Source: CAVSWT01 sp963731745 (GTDB lineage Bacteria > Bacteroidota > Ignavibacteria > Ignavibacteriales > Ignavibacteriaceae). From it: 64,000 nt of DNA. The stretch covers positions 7,895 to 71,894 of the forward strand of contig CAVSWT010000031.1 of NCBI GenBank assembly GCA_963731745.1. The letters are read 5' to 3'. A program made the translations under genes and the position numbers. The notes beneath the pieces are model-generated. The model did no database searches. It was given only the letters and a program-made list of their open reading frames with translations, and had not been told where the DNA came from. Below are positions 44,101 through 51,217 of this stretch, piece by piece. Numbering within the stretch: the first letter of the stretch is position 1; the number at the start of each line of letters is the position of its first letter.

Positions 44101-45025
44101 CATAATCTTTCTTATGACAAGAATAACAGTCAGTTGCAATTGCAGCGTAACCGGAAGTATGACAACTACCGCAAGATACAGTGACATGCTTTCCGGTTAA
44201 TGGGAAATTAGTGTTGTTATGATTAAATGTAGATGGAATAAATGCTGTAATATTATGACAAGATTTACAATCGATAGAAAATTTTTCTTTGACATGATTT
44301 GGACTGGTAGTTGCCTCGAAATCTTTTTTATGACATGAATAGCAATCTGTTGATAATCCCTTAAAGTCGCCGCCCTGAGCATGACAAGAAAAACAATTAG
44401 AAATTTTATGTCCGCCAACCAATGGGAAAAAATCGTGAGCAAATGTTCCAGCTGACCAATTGCTTGCTGTTATGCTATGACAATCTTTACATTCAGTTGA
44501 AAAGCCAGCGGCAACGTGATTTGGATTTAAAGCATTTTTAAAATCTTTAGCATGACATTCATAACAAGCGATTCCAGTAGGAGTGAAATTTAAAGATGAA
44601 AATTGCTTATGGCACGAAATACAATCCGCATTCAGATGCATCCCTAATAAAGGGAACCGGCTCATTTGATGTATTTCATTTATGTTTTTTACCGACCATG
44701 ATTCGGGAGAATGACACTTTGCGCAATCAAAGCCGACGCTATTTTGATGTACATCTTTATGACATGAAAAGCATGTTGTATTTTTCTTTGCATCTTTAAA
44801 TACAAGACTTTCATGACATGAACGGCAGTTAACACTTTTATGCTGTCCTGATAATTTAAATCCAGTTTCATTGTGGTCAAATTTTACTTTAAGTAAATCA
44901 ACTTTCCAGTTATCCTCTTGATGGCAACTAGAACAGTCTAATTCAAAGTCACTTCCATGAGGCGACTGCGCATGTACCAATACGCTGATTGATAAGAATA
45001 TTATGATGAATGACAAAAAGCGCAT
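38168..45025 (-). CDS. Giant multiheme c-type cytochrome (91 CxxCH motifs counted)
   Basis: 2285 residues. A signal peptide (MRFLSFIIIFLSISVLVHAQ) is followed by an unbroken series of CxxCH heme-attachment motifs: I count 91 by hand, one per ~25 residues, with no other domain. The repeating theme is F-x-L-x-G-x-H...C-x-x-C-H, about 10 residues, C-x-x-C-H, about 20 residues (often NPNHK...STD), C-x-x-C-H, then W-K-P-A. In the regular 75-residue unit there are three heme motifs and exactly three extra histidines (NPNH, PQH, GGH), consistent with bis-His low-potential hemes of the cytochrome c7/c3 kind. Near-identical internal duplications occur (see repeats). The start overlaps the end of the 20-heme gene by 25 bases. 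There is no T9SS tail or lipobox. Export and heme attachment in the periplasm, then long-range electron conduction to or beyond the outer membrane, is the likely role. Confidence 0.93.
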   Translation of the reverse strand: MRFLSFIIIFLSISVLVHAQSPHGSDFELDCSSCHQEDNWKVDLLKVKFDHNETGFKLSGQHKSVNCRSCHESLVFKDAKKNTTCFSCHKDVHQNSVGFDCAKCHSPESWSVKNINEIHQMSRFPLLGMHLNADCISCHKQFSSLNFTPTGIACYECHAKDFKNALNPNHVAAGFSTECKDCHSITASNWSAGTFAHDFFPLVGGHKISNCFSCHAQGGDFKGLSTDCYSCHKKDFEATTSPNHVKEKFSIDCKSCHNITAFIPSTFNHNNTNFPLTGKHVTVSCGSCHTSGYAAIATDCYSCHKKDYDATTDPNHLNGKFPFDCTQCHTTSGWATSSFDHNKTNFPLTGAHQSTDCQNCHQNGYVGTSTECVSCHQTNYNNTTNPNHKSLSLSTDCKTCHTTEPGWKPAAFPVHNQFYELIGAHASIANDCSNCHNGNYTTTPNQCVGCHQTNYDNTTNPPHKSSGFSTDCVSCHNQAAWKPATFDHDNQYFPIYSGAHKGKWNVCSDCHTNQSNFTVFSCITCHEHNQTDTDKQHNGISGYVYESGACFSCHPRGNSDGAFNHATSNFPLTGAHQSVDCASCHKSGYAGTSMDCVSCHQANYNSTTNPNHKTLSLSTDCKSCHTTDGGWKPAKYPQHSTVFALTGGHASVANDCESCHKGNYSTTSNQCVNCHQTNYNNTTNPNHKSLSLSTDCKTCHTTEPGWKPAAFPVHNQFYELIGAHASIANDCSNCHNGNYTTTPNQCVGCHQTNYDNTTNPPHKSSGFSTDCVSCHNQAAWKPATFDHDNQYFPIYSGAHKGKWNVCSDCHTNQSNFTVFSCITCHEHNQTDTDKQHNGISGYVYESGACFSCHPRGNSDGAFNHATSNFPLTGAHQSVDCASCHKSGYAGTSMDCVSCHQANYNSTTNPNHKTLSLSTDCKSCHTTDGGWKPAKYPQHSTVFALTGGHASVANDCESCHKGNYSTTSNQCVNCHQTNYNNTTNPNHKSLSLSTDCKTCHTTEPGWKPAAFPVHNQFYELIGAHASIANDCSNCHNGNYTTTPKQCVGCHQTDFDNTTNPAHKAGGFSTDCTSCHTQTSWKPATFDHDNQYFPVYSGSHRGKWNTCADCHTNQNDYKIFSCITCHEHNQSSMDSKHNRINGYSYESSSCFNCHPNGRSDGAFNHATTGFPLTGDHQNVDCSKCHQNGYAGTPTTCVSCHQSKYNSTTNPNHKTLSLSTDCKSCHTTDAGWKPAKYPQHSTVFALTGGHASVANDCESCHKGNYSTTSNQCASCHQIDFNNTTNPNHKTLSLSTDCKSCHTTASGWKPAKYPQHSTVFALTGGHASVANDCESCHKGNYSTTSNQCASCHQTDYNSTTNPNHKTLSLSTDCKSCHTTASSWKPAKYPQHSTVFALTGGHASVANDCESCHNGNYSTTSNQCASCHQSDYNSTTNPNHKTLSLSTDCKSCHTTASGWKPAKYPQHSTVFALTGGHASVANDCESCHNGNYKTLSNQCISCHQTDYNNAANPNHKTLSISTDCKTCHTTDAGWKPAKYPQHSTVFPLTGGHASVASDCEGCHKGNYKTLPNQCASCHQSNYNNTTNPNHKGLALSTDCKSCHTTQAGWKPATFPVHNTFYQLIGAHASIANNCADCHTGNYSNTPNQCVGCHQKDYDNTTNPAHKAGGFSTDCLSCHSQSAWKPATFDHDNQNFPIYSGSHNGKWNTCNDCHSSQSNYKLFTCITCHEHSKTTADGQHKSVNGYTYESSACFSCHPRGQSEGAFNHATSNFPLTGAHQSVDCASCHQNGYAGTPTTCVSCHQSKYNSTTNPNHKTLSISTDCKTCHTTDAGWKPAKYPQHSTVFALTGGHAAIANDCAKCHSGNYTTTPNQCVGCHQTNYNNTTNPNHKSISISTDCKSCHTTDAGWKPAKYPQHSTVFALTGGHASIANDCAKCHNGNYNTTSNKCVSCHQQAYNDSKNPSHTAIGMSTDCAKCHNSTAWIPSTFSHAGTGFSLTGKHATVQCSSCHKGTTSGLDGKCITCHQSDFNSAPQHVSQNYPATCEMCHNTTAWDQSTFDHAKTNFPLTGAHINTNCSSCHSSGFTGTSTQCYACHKTNYENTNNPNHKTLALSTDCKTCHTTQAGWKPASFPNHDSFFQLIGAHANIKNNCATCHNGNYTTTPNQCIGCHQTDFNNTTNPNHKSNGFSTDCESCHSQTAWKPSTFDHDNQYFPIYSGSHRGKWNLCSDCHTNQNDFNVFSCITCHEHNKTSMDSKHRGRNGYVYESSACYDCHPRGRGNMPLRERRQMRIE
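40270..41400 (-). repeat. Array of about five 225-bp (75-residue, three-heme) units within the giant cytochrome gene
   Basis: Successive units encode NPNHKTLSLSTDCKSCHTT, then W-K-P-A-K-Y-P-Q-H, GGHASVANDCESCH and NQCASCH, spaced every 225 bases (for example near 40621-40821 and 40846-41046, which are offset by exactly 225). Units differ by a few substitutions, many synonymous, so this array is older than the 897-bp duplication. Two further similar units lie at about 39250-39700. Confidence 0.88.
41898..43910 (-). repeat. Near-perfect tandem duplication, 897-bp period, within the giant cytochrome gene
   Basis: The sequence from about 41898 to 42794 is repeated almost base for base from 42795 to 43691, and a third partial copy runs to about 43910 before diverging. 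Corresponding positions are offset by exactly 897 bases (299 residues, 12 heme motifs). Single differences are rare, for example an A/G in the words AATGATAAACTTTT and AATGATAAGCTTTT. The period is a multiple of three, so the frame is kept. Confidence 0.93.
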
Positions 45026-46605
45026 TTGAAATCTTCTAATTTAAATTTGATAAATGTATTTCCATTCTTAAGTGCCTGTTTATGGCATGAAGAACATTTT
45101 AATTTTTGATGTGCACCCGCTAAAGAAAATCTTGTTTTATCATGATCAAATTTTTCCGGTTTCCAATCATTATAAGCATGGCATTTTCCACAATCGGTTT
45201 TTCCATTAACTATAAATTGACCAAAATGAATATCTTTATGACATCCTTCGCAATCAGATTTTAAAGAAACAAATTTGTAAGCATACCTTGAATCTGCCAT
45301 TTCAGTTTTATCTCTATGACAGTCAGCGCACTTAACATCTTTATGCTTTCCAAGCAACTTGAATTTTGTTTTATCATGATCAAAACTAATGCTGCTCCAG
45401 CTTTCAGTTTTATGGCATACAGTGCAATCATCATCAGGCATAAAGTTTTTTGTAATTTCACCTTCATGAATATTTTTATGACAGTCGATACATTTTTCAC
45501 CGATGTTTTTAAAATGCCAATCTTTGCTTTTATGATGGCATGCTTCACAGGGAATTGCTAAATGTCCTCCACTAAGTTTGAATTGTAATTGATTATGCTT
45601 GTCAATTGTAAAAAGAGAAGGATGAAATCCCAATTCATTATGACAATTGTTACAATCCATAATTACATTTTTCACCTTGAACTCGCCTTTATGATAGTCT
45701 TCATGGCAATCAGTGCATCTTTTATATTTAAGCTTATATTTAATCCCACGTTTATGGCAATCCTTGCAATTAACGATTCTATGTTTTCCTACCAAAGGGA
45801 AATTTGTTTTATCATGATTAAATGATCCCTGGTTAATGCTTTTAAAAGAGGTTGTACTATGACAGCTTTGACAATCCTTCCCGAATTTTCCCTTATGAAT
45901 ATCTTCATGACACGATTCACAGCTTGCAAAATCAATTCCCGTAAATTTTTGAAAATCTTTTCCATTCCTTTTTTCTTTAATGTGGCACTTGATACAATCT
46001 ACTTTTTGATGTTCGCCTGTAAGCTTAAATTTTGCAGTGTCATGATTAAAATTTACTGCCGGTTTAAAAGAATCATTTCCATGACATGATTTACAGTCTT
46101 CACCTAAGGATTTTTGATGTACATCTTCATGACATGAAAAACATGCAGTAACTAATCCTAAATAAGTTCCTTTCCTTTTTTTTAGTTCCGCGTCTTGTAT
46201 AAATTTTGTTTGATGGCATTCTTCGCATTTTAATTTTGAGTGTTTTCCGTTTAATTCAAATTTTGCTTCTTTATGATCAAAATCTTTTTGTTGAAAATTG
46301 ACAATTCTAAAATTTCTTCCATTATGTTCGCTATGACAATTCCGGCACTCTTTTATTTGAACTTTTTCCTGGGAGTGAAATCCTCTGTTCAAATTAATAA
46401 GTGTTTTAATTTCACTATGACAGTCCAAACATTTAGTATTTTCAACTTTTTCACCGAGCACATGGCACTTTGTACAATTGCTCATTCCTTCCAATTTGGC
46501 ATGAGCTTTAGTTAAATCACCAGGGGAAATCTGTGCTAAAAGATTAATTGATTGCAAAAGCAAAAACAACAAGATAGATTTAGTACGATAAAACTTGCTC
46601 AACAA
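45001..46605 (-). CDS. Multiheme c-type cytochrome with 20 CxxCH motifs
   Basis: 534 residues: signal peptide ending INLLAQ (about residue 25) and 20 CxxCH motifs by hand count, spaced wider (about 25-27 residues) and with more lysine-rich linkers than in the giant protein. Recurrent HDKTKFKL.GKHK...C..CH blocks give the distal histidines. It is a plausible periplasmic carrier feeding the 91-heme protein. The start is one of two adjacent TTG codons (46605/46602) preceded by GGGAAG. Its 3' end overlaps the start of the giant cytochrome gene by 25 bases, which suggests coupled translation and fixed stoichiometry. The electron donor would be the flavoprotein and membrane cytochrome encoded upstream. 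Confidence 0.93.
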   Translation of the reverse strand: MLSKFYRTKSILLFLLLQSINLLAQISPGDLTKAHAKLEGMSNCTKCHVLGEKVENTKCLDCHSEIKTLINLNRGFHSQEKVQIKECRNCHSEHNGRNFRIVNFQQKDFDHKEAKFELNGKHSKLKCEECHQTKFIQDAELKKRKGTYLGLVTACFSCHEDVHQKSLGEDCKSCHGNDSFKPAVNFNHDTAKFKLTGEHQKVDCIKCHIKEKRNGKDFQKFTGIDFASCESCHEDIHKGKFGKDCQSCHSTTSFKSINQGSFNHDKTNFPLVGKHRIVNCKDCHKRGIKYKLKYKRCTDCHEDYHKGEFKVKNVIMDCNNCHNELGFHPSLFTIDKHNQLQFKLSGGHLAIPCEACHHKSKDWHFKNIGEKCIDCHKNIHEGEITKNFMPDDDCTVCHKTESWSSISFDHDKTKFKLLGKHKDVKCADCHRDKTEMADSRYAYKFVSLKSDCEGCHKDIHFGQFIVNGKTDCGKCHAYNDWKPEKFDHDKTRFSLAGAHQKLKCSSCHKQALKNGNTFIKFKLEDFKCAFCHSS

Positions 46606-46644
46606 TCTTCCCTGGATGATAATCTTTAAATGAAAAATACCCGG

Positions 46645-47976
46645 TTAATGTTTTAAAACTACTTCACCAAATTTTTTGGTTATTCTGATTCCAATTTTTT
46701 CTAAGAATTGTGTCGGTAATTCACCACCAGCAAAAATATAGACCAAATCATTTTTTATTTCTAACTCATTATTTGAATCATTTTTTTTAAGAATTACTTT
46801 GTCATCTTTTATTTCTTTTATACTTGAATTAAAAATGATATTTATTTTTCTGGATAATTTTGCTTCGGTTATTCTTTCTAAATTTTTTGGTTTAAGTCGC
46901 GAAAATGAATCGCTTCGGTAGGAAATAGTTACATCGTTATTTTCATCCGCGAGTAAAAGCGCAGATTCAATCGCAGAGTCTCCTCCGCCTACTACAAGTA
47001 TTTTAAAATCATGTAATAATTCAGGTTCCAATAATTTATAATATACTTTTTCTTTTTCTTCTCCCGGAACATTTAATTTACGCGGTGAACCTCGTCTGCC
47101 TATAGATAATAAAACGGCGTCAGATGTATAAGTATCTTTATTGGTTTTTAAAACGAAATAACTATCTATTTTTTCTATTGATTCTACTTTTTCCTGCTCA
47201 TTGATTGAGATGCTGTTTTTACTTAGGACTTCTGTCCACAATTCAAGTAATTCTGATTTTGAAGTTTCTGCAAGTTTCACCTTGCCATGAAGCGGTAAAT
47301 CCATTGGCGAAGTCATAACGATTTTAGCTCGCGGAAAATTATATACCGTTCCCCCCAGACTCTCCTGTTCAATAGTTAAAAATTTAAGGTTGTTTTGTGC
47401 TGCGGTTAATGTTGCTGAAATACCAGCAGGGCCCGCTCCCACAATAATTAAATCATATTTTGCAGCTTTAGATTTTTGAACTTTTTTTACGATAAACTCA
47501 ACAGCTTGTTTACCCTGAGCCACTGCATTTTTAATTAATCCCATTCCACCTAATTCACCGGCAATAAAAAGTCCCGGAACATTGGTTTCAAACTCGGGGC
47601 TTATATGCGGTAAATCTACACCTCTTTTCTCAGTACCTATTACAAGTGTAATTGCTTCCATCGGGCAAGCATGAAAGCAAGCACCATGGCCTACACACCT
47701 GGAAGCATTTATTGTTTTCGCATAGCCGTGAACAATTCCAAGAATGTCATGCTCGGGGCAAGCAGCTACACAAGCTCCGCTCCCTATACATTTTTCAGGA
47801 TCAATTTCGGGATGCAAAGTAACAGGTTCATAAAAACCAAGTTCAATTGCTTTATTTATTTTTTGAGAAACGGTTTTATAATTTGAACTTTTTTTCCGCA
47901 GGTAAAAAAAGAGAATCGAAAGAGGGATACTCAGTACGAAAATGTATGAAATAATATTTTCTAAAAATACTTCCAT
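46645..47976 (-). CDS. Membrane-anchored ferredoxin-type FAD/NAD(P)-binding oxidoreductase
   Basis: 443 residues. One membrane segment (about 8-25), then a two-cluster ferredoxin-like module (about 57-112, CIGSGACVAACP and CVGHGACFHACP), a linker with LFIAGELGGMGLIKNAVAQG, and a thioredoxin-reductase-like two-Rossmann module: FAD GxGxxG in DLIIVGAGPAGISATL (about 175) and NAD(P) in ILVVGGGDSAIESALLLA. In both iron-sulfur motifs the second cysteine of CxxCxxCxxxCP is replaced (Ser, His), which I recall as normal for this family, so the cluster type is uncertain. It probably moves electrons between NAD(P)H and the membrane cytochrome/quinone pool. It lies 39 bases upstream of the 20-heme gene. 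Confidence 0.85.
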   Translation of the reverse strand: MEVFLENIISYIFVLSIPLSILFFYLRKKSSNYKTVSQKINKAIELGFYEPVTLHPEIDPEKCIGSGACVAACPEHDILGIVHGYAKTINASRCVGHGACFHACPMEAITLVIGTEKRGVDLPHISPEFETNVPGLFIAGELGGMGLIKNAVAQGKQAVEFIVKKVQKSKAAKYDLIIVGAGPAGISATLTAAQNNLKFLTIEQESLGGTVYNFPRAKIVMTSPMDLPLHGKVKLAETSKSELLELWTEVLSKNSISINEQEKVESIEKIDSYFVLKTNKDTYTSDAVLLSIGRRGSPRKLNVPGEEKEKVYYKLLEPELLHDFKILVVGGGDSAIESALLLADENNDVTISYRSDSFSRLKPKNLERITEAKLSRKINIIFNSSIKEIKDDKVILKKNDSNNELEIKNDLVYIFAGGELPTQFLEKIGIRITKKFGEVVLKH

Positions 47977-48152
47977 TTACAGAATGAAATTAAATTGGTC
48001 TTTTATTATTAATTGTTGCTAGTTAGCAATAATAAAGCCAACGCATACATCATATTTTTTAGTATTTTTTAAATAACCAATTTTAAATATAAGTAAAAAT
48101 TGACCAGCACAGCGAAATTAATTCGCCACATAAGTGCTTGTGTAGAAATATT

Positions 48153-48764
48153 TTACAGTTTTTCTAGTGAAGATTTAGCTTGGCTGGCTGCTTCGGAATT
48201 TGGAAATTCTTTGATAATATTTTCCCAAATTTCCCTACCCTTTTGCTTATTCCCTTTAGCTATTTCGATGGCTCCTAAATTATATAGTGCCTGATAATCT
48301 TTTGAATTTAAACTAAGTATTTTTTTTGTTAGCTCTTCCGCTTTATTAAAATCTTGCTGTTCATAATAAATAAAGGTTAAGTCAAAATAAATATCTCTTC
48401 GCTTTGGATCAATCTTAAGTATTCTTTCGTAATATTGAATTGCATCTTTACCTCTATGTCCGGCAGTAAGGAGATCTGCGTATTGACGTAATTTTAAAGT
48501 ATCATTTGGATGTTCTTTGATGTCTTTGTCAAGCATTTCAATTTGATGTTTAAATGCATTGTTAACGTTTTCTTTACTAGGTGCTTCTGATCCCGGAGGC
48601 TGCATACCTTTATGAATTTCATCACTCGGCATTTTTCCGCTGTCTGTTGAAGAAGTAGTTTTTAGAGATTCGGTTGTTGGGCTATCTTCCTGAGAAACTA
48701 TCACTAAAAATAAAATTGCAGCTATTGCAATTGCGGAATAAATATATGCAGGTTTAATTTTCAT
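48153..48764 (-). CDS. Membrane-anchored TPR protein of the cytochrome operon
   Basis: 203 residues: N-terminal membrane anchor (about 8-25, AYIYSAIAIAAILFLVIVSQ), a Pro/Ser/Thr-rich linker, then TPR repeats (AIQYYERILKIDPKRRDIYF, YYEQQDFNKAEELTKKILSL, YNLGAIEIAKGNKQKGREIW). Its topology resembles the TPR part of CcmH/NrfG-type cytochrome c maturation factors, which hold apocytochromes for heme ligation, but no CcmH thioredoxin-like or CxxC motif is present. It lies 13 bases after the membrane cytochrome gene; the following 176-base gap before the flavoprotein may contain an internal promoter. Confidence 0.8.
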   Translation of the reverse strand: MKIKPAYIYSAIAIAAILFLVIVSQEDSPTTESLKTTSSTDSGKMPSDEIHKGMQPPGSEAPSKENVNNAFKHQIEMLDKDIKEHPNDTLKLRQYADLLTAGHRGKDAIQYYERILKIDPKRRDIYFDLTFIYYEQQDFNKAEELTKKILSLNSKDYQALYNLGAIEIAKGNKQKGREIWENIIKEFPNSEAASQAKSSLEKL

Positions 48765-48777
48765 TTAAAAATATCTC

Positions 48778-49650
48778 CTAAAATATCCACTTATATCCAA
48801 AGGTAATGGTAACAATAATGTGAACTAACATAATGACAAACATCGTAATAGCAAATGGCAAATGCACAATGTGCCAATATTTAAAGAGTTTTTGCGTTAC
48901 TCTAAGTAATCCAATTCTTCGAGTTAATATTAATTTTGATTTTGAAATTTTGATTATCTCTTTCATTTGGGTTTTAGAATAACCTAACAACTTCATATTA
49001 TTTTTTAAAACTTTTAGAACGGATCTAATTGCAAAAGAGTCTTTAAAAACAACCAGTATGCTTTGAGTCAGTGTTATGTTTTTATATTTTTGGAATGACT
49101 GCAATTCACTTAACTTAGAAATAACATTATCACCAACTTTATAGTCTAGTCTCAATTTATTTGTTAAGTCTTCGCTCATCGTATCAAGTTCTTTTATGCT
49201 CAATACTTTTCCTTGAATAGTGTGAGGAATTTGTACGTATAAAAATCTTCCTACAACACCGCTGAGCACTACAGCAACCATACTCCAAAAACTGATTGCA
49301 ACTATTCCACCGAATTTAAAAGCAGTATGATAAAGAACCAGAATAGGGCCGACAGTACACAAAAAAATATGAAACTCAAGCCAGTGTTTTAAGAAACCAA
49401 AATTCATAAATTTTGTTCTCTTCCTAATCATGTAAATGGCTACGCCAATAATCATCATTAAAGAGCCGATTACACCAAAACCATGTCCCCAAATTCCGCT
49501 TGGCTTTAATGACATATGCTGAGAAAGAAAAACTCTCTCTTCAATCGGCGCATTATAATATTGATAGCCATTGAAAGCAAGCAGTGCGGTTACACCAATG
49601 CCGACTACAAAAAATAAAGTTATATAAACACTGTGAAGTGATTTCTTCAT
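48778..49650 (-). CDS. Inner-membrane b-type cytochrome-like protein
   Basis: 290 residues with about five membrane segments (near 8-28, 57-77, 88-108, 113-135, 262-285) and a soluble charged loop (about 145-245). Histidines sit in or near the membrane helices: WGHGFG, KHWLEFHIFL, VLYHTAFKF, YWHIVHLPFA and MLVHIIV, enough for two b hemes. I do not recognise a named family. Together with the flavoprotein and the periplasmic cytochromes it looks like the quinone- or flavin-linked membrane module that hands electrons to the heme wire. The gene is in tight operon context. Confidence 0.75.
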   Translation of the reverse strand: MKKSLHSVYITLFFVVGIGVTALLAFNGYQYYNAPIEERVFLSQHMSLKPSGIWGHGFGVIGSLMMIIGVAIYMIRKRTKFMNFGFLKHWLEFHIFLCTVGPILVLYHTAFKFGGIVAISFWSMVAVVLSGVVGRFLYVQIPHTIQGKVLSIKELDTMSEDLTNKLRLDYKVGDNVISKLSELQSFQKYKNITLTQSILVVFKDSFAIRSVLKVLKNNMKLLGYSKTQMKEIIKISKSKLILTRRIGLLRVTQKLFKYWHIVHLPFAITMFVIMLVHIIVTITFGYKWIF

Positions 49651-49711
49651 TTATAATTAGTAGATATTACTAAAAAGATTTCTTAAAATTCACCAAAGTG
49701 AATTCTTCGTG

Positions 49712-50014
49712 TCATTCGACTGTTTCAATAAGAGTGGTGTATCTTGAAGAATTATCAATCGTCATTTCGCTTATTTTATTGATCAGTATATTCATTCGTT
49801 CATTCTGATTGTCATCAAAATTTTCATATGCTTCTTCGGAACTAAACAAGTATACTTCCTGGAAATGATTTTTTTTACCTTTTACTTCGTAGATTGAATA
49901 ATTTTCCAAACCCTCAGCTTTGAGAAGAGTTTTTAATTCTCGAGCGGTGGAAATAAATTCATTTCTTTTTTCGTCATTTATTTCATATTGAATTGAAAAG
50001 ATTACTTTAGCCAT
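49712..50014 (-). CDS. Small dimeric alpha-beta barrel (ABM-like) protein
   Basis: 100 residues, cytoplasmic, with a ferredoxin-like beta-alpha-beta-beta pattern: KVIFSIQYEINDEKRNEFIS, YSIYEVKGKKNHFQEVYLFS, then a C-terminal helix and strand. This is the shape of antibiotic-biosynthesis-monooxygenase/heme-degradation (IsdG-like) and related proteins. The usual catalytic residues cannot be assigned. It lies between dapF (14-base gap) and the membrane cytochrome gene; in this company a heme-related or regulatory role is imaginable but not supported by motif. Confidence 0.6.
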   Translation of the reverse strand: MAKVIFSIQYEINDEKRNEFISTARELKTLLKAEGLENYSIYEVKGKKNHFQEVYLFSSEEAYENFDDNQNERMNILINKISEMTIDNSSRYTTLIETVE

Positions 50015-50028
50015 TTGTTCTCCATTAA

Positions 50029-50898
50029 TTATAGAAACTTGTTTAGTAAAAATTCGCCTTTAAATACTGATTTTGCCGGACCGGTTAATGATATACCAAT
50101 TATTTCTTTTTCATTTAATTTAAAATTAACTTTTAATTCATCGCCGCCTCGGGTAATTAATTTTATTGGCGGTTTTAAATTGTAATTCAAGAAACTTATT
50201 ATAGCAGCAGCTACAGAGCCTGTTCCACAGGCAAGTGTTTCATCTTCAACACCTCTTTCATAAGTTCTAATTAAAATTTTATCATCTTGAATTTTAATAA
50301 AATTTACATTTGCCCCTTCAGGCGATAAGTCCTGATGATATCTTATTTCATTGCCTAAATTAAATACTGGGAAATCATTTATATCGCTGTACTGTGATGA
50401 AATATCATTCGGCTCTTTTAATACATCATCAATTTTAATAATAGCATGAGGTGAACCTGTATTTATAAAAGAAGTATTAATTAATTGTCCACTTGCGTTC
50501 ATCTTAAAATTTAACTTCAAATTTTTTGGTGTATTCAAACAAAATTTAATTTCTTCTTCTGATAGAACCTCTCCCAGATAATATTCTCCATTAGAAATAA
50601 ATTTTGCTTTACCCAAATTTAATCTGTCTGTATCATGTGCAAATTTAATTGCGCATCGAGCACCATTTCCGCATAAACTTCCGGTTGAACCATCTGAATT
50701 AAAATATTCCATTACAAAATCATATTTATCAGAATCATAAACTGTGATTAATCCATCCGCACCAACGCCATTCCTTCTGTTACATAAGTTTTGGATTATT
50801 GCAGGATTGAGTTCTATCTCTTCATTATGATTTCTATCTATTACGATAAAATCATTTCCTGCACCGCTCATCTTTGTAAAATAAATTTTTTTCATCAA
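50029..50898 (-). CDS. dapF: Diaminopimelate epimerase
   Basis: 289 residues; interconverts LL- and meso-diaminopimelate for lysine and peptidoglycan synthesis. The two catalytic cysteines are C76 in SLCGNGARC and C224 in TLACGTGSVAAA, and the N-terminal FTKMSGAGNDFIVIDR is a family signature. It is the first gene of the minus-strand run leading to the cytochromes, but as a housekeeping gene it may simply share the promoter. Full length. Confidence 0.97.
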   Translation of the reverse strand: MMKKIYFTKMSGAGNDFIVIDRNHNEEIELNPAIIQNLCNRRNGVGADGLITVYDSDKYDFVMEYFNSDGSTGSLCGNGARCAIKFAHDTDRLNLGKAKFISNGEYYLGEVLSEEEIKFCLNTPKNLKLNFKMNASGQLINTSFINTGSPHAIIKIDDVLKEPNDISSQYSDINDFPVFNLGNEIRYHQDLSPEGANVNFIKIQDDKILIRTYERGVEDETLACGTGSVAAAIISFLNYNLKPPIKLITRGGDELKVNFKLNEKEIIGISLTGPAKSVFKGEFLLNKFL

Positions 50899-51217
50899 GG
50901 TGCTAATTTAGATTAATAAAGGCTTGATTTCAATAAAAATAATAAACAAAGATTTTATATTTCATGATAAATATCCATTATTTGGTATTTTGAATCTGTG
51001 CAAAGCATAAAAGTAAATCTATTTTATTACATTCATATTCGGTTCAAAAACTCTGTATAACATTAGCATTTCTTCAATTCTTTATATTTTCAGATCAAGA
51101 ATATCTCAAATATTAAGAGCGTAAATATATTAATATAATTATGATTTCCTTTAATTTTTATATTAAATCTTATTAAATTTGTGATCACGGTTCTTTCAAT
51201 CATTATTATAAGATTAG
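50899..51217. other. Divergent intergenic region, no gene seen
   Basis: These 319 bases separate dapF (minus) from the HlyD-like gene (plus). They are A+T-rich with no open frame or clear RNA. They should hold two divergent promoters, but none is convincing by eye. Confidence 0.55.

Noticed and set aside
38168..46605. Regularly spaced repeats that could suggest a CRISPR array or satellite DNA
   Set aside because: The repeats are coding, keep frame (225 and 897 bases), and encode CxxCH motifs; unit lengths are far from those of CRISPR repeat-spacer units.
49712..50014. Heme-degrading monooxygenase as a partner of the cytochromes
   Set aside because: The fold suits it, but the residues that would bind heme cannot be identified, so only the fold-level call is kept.
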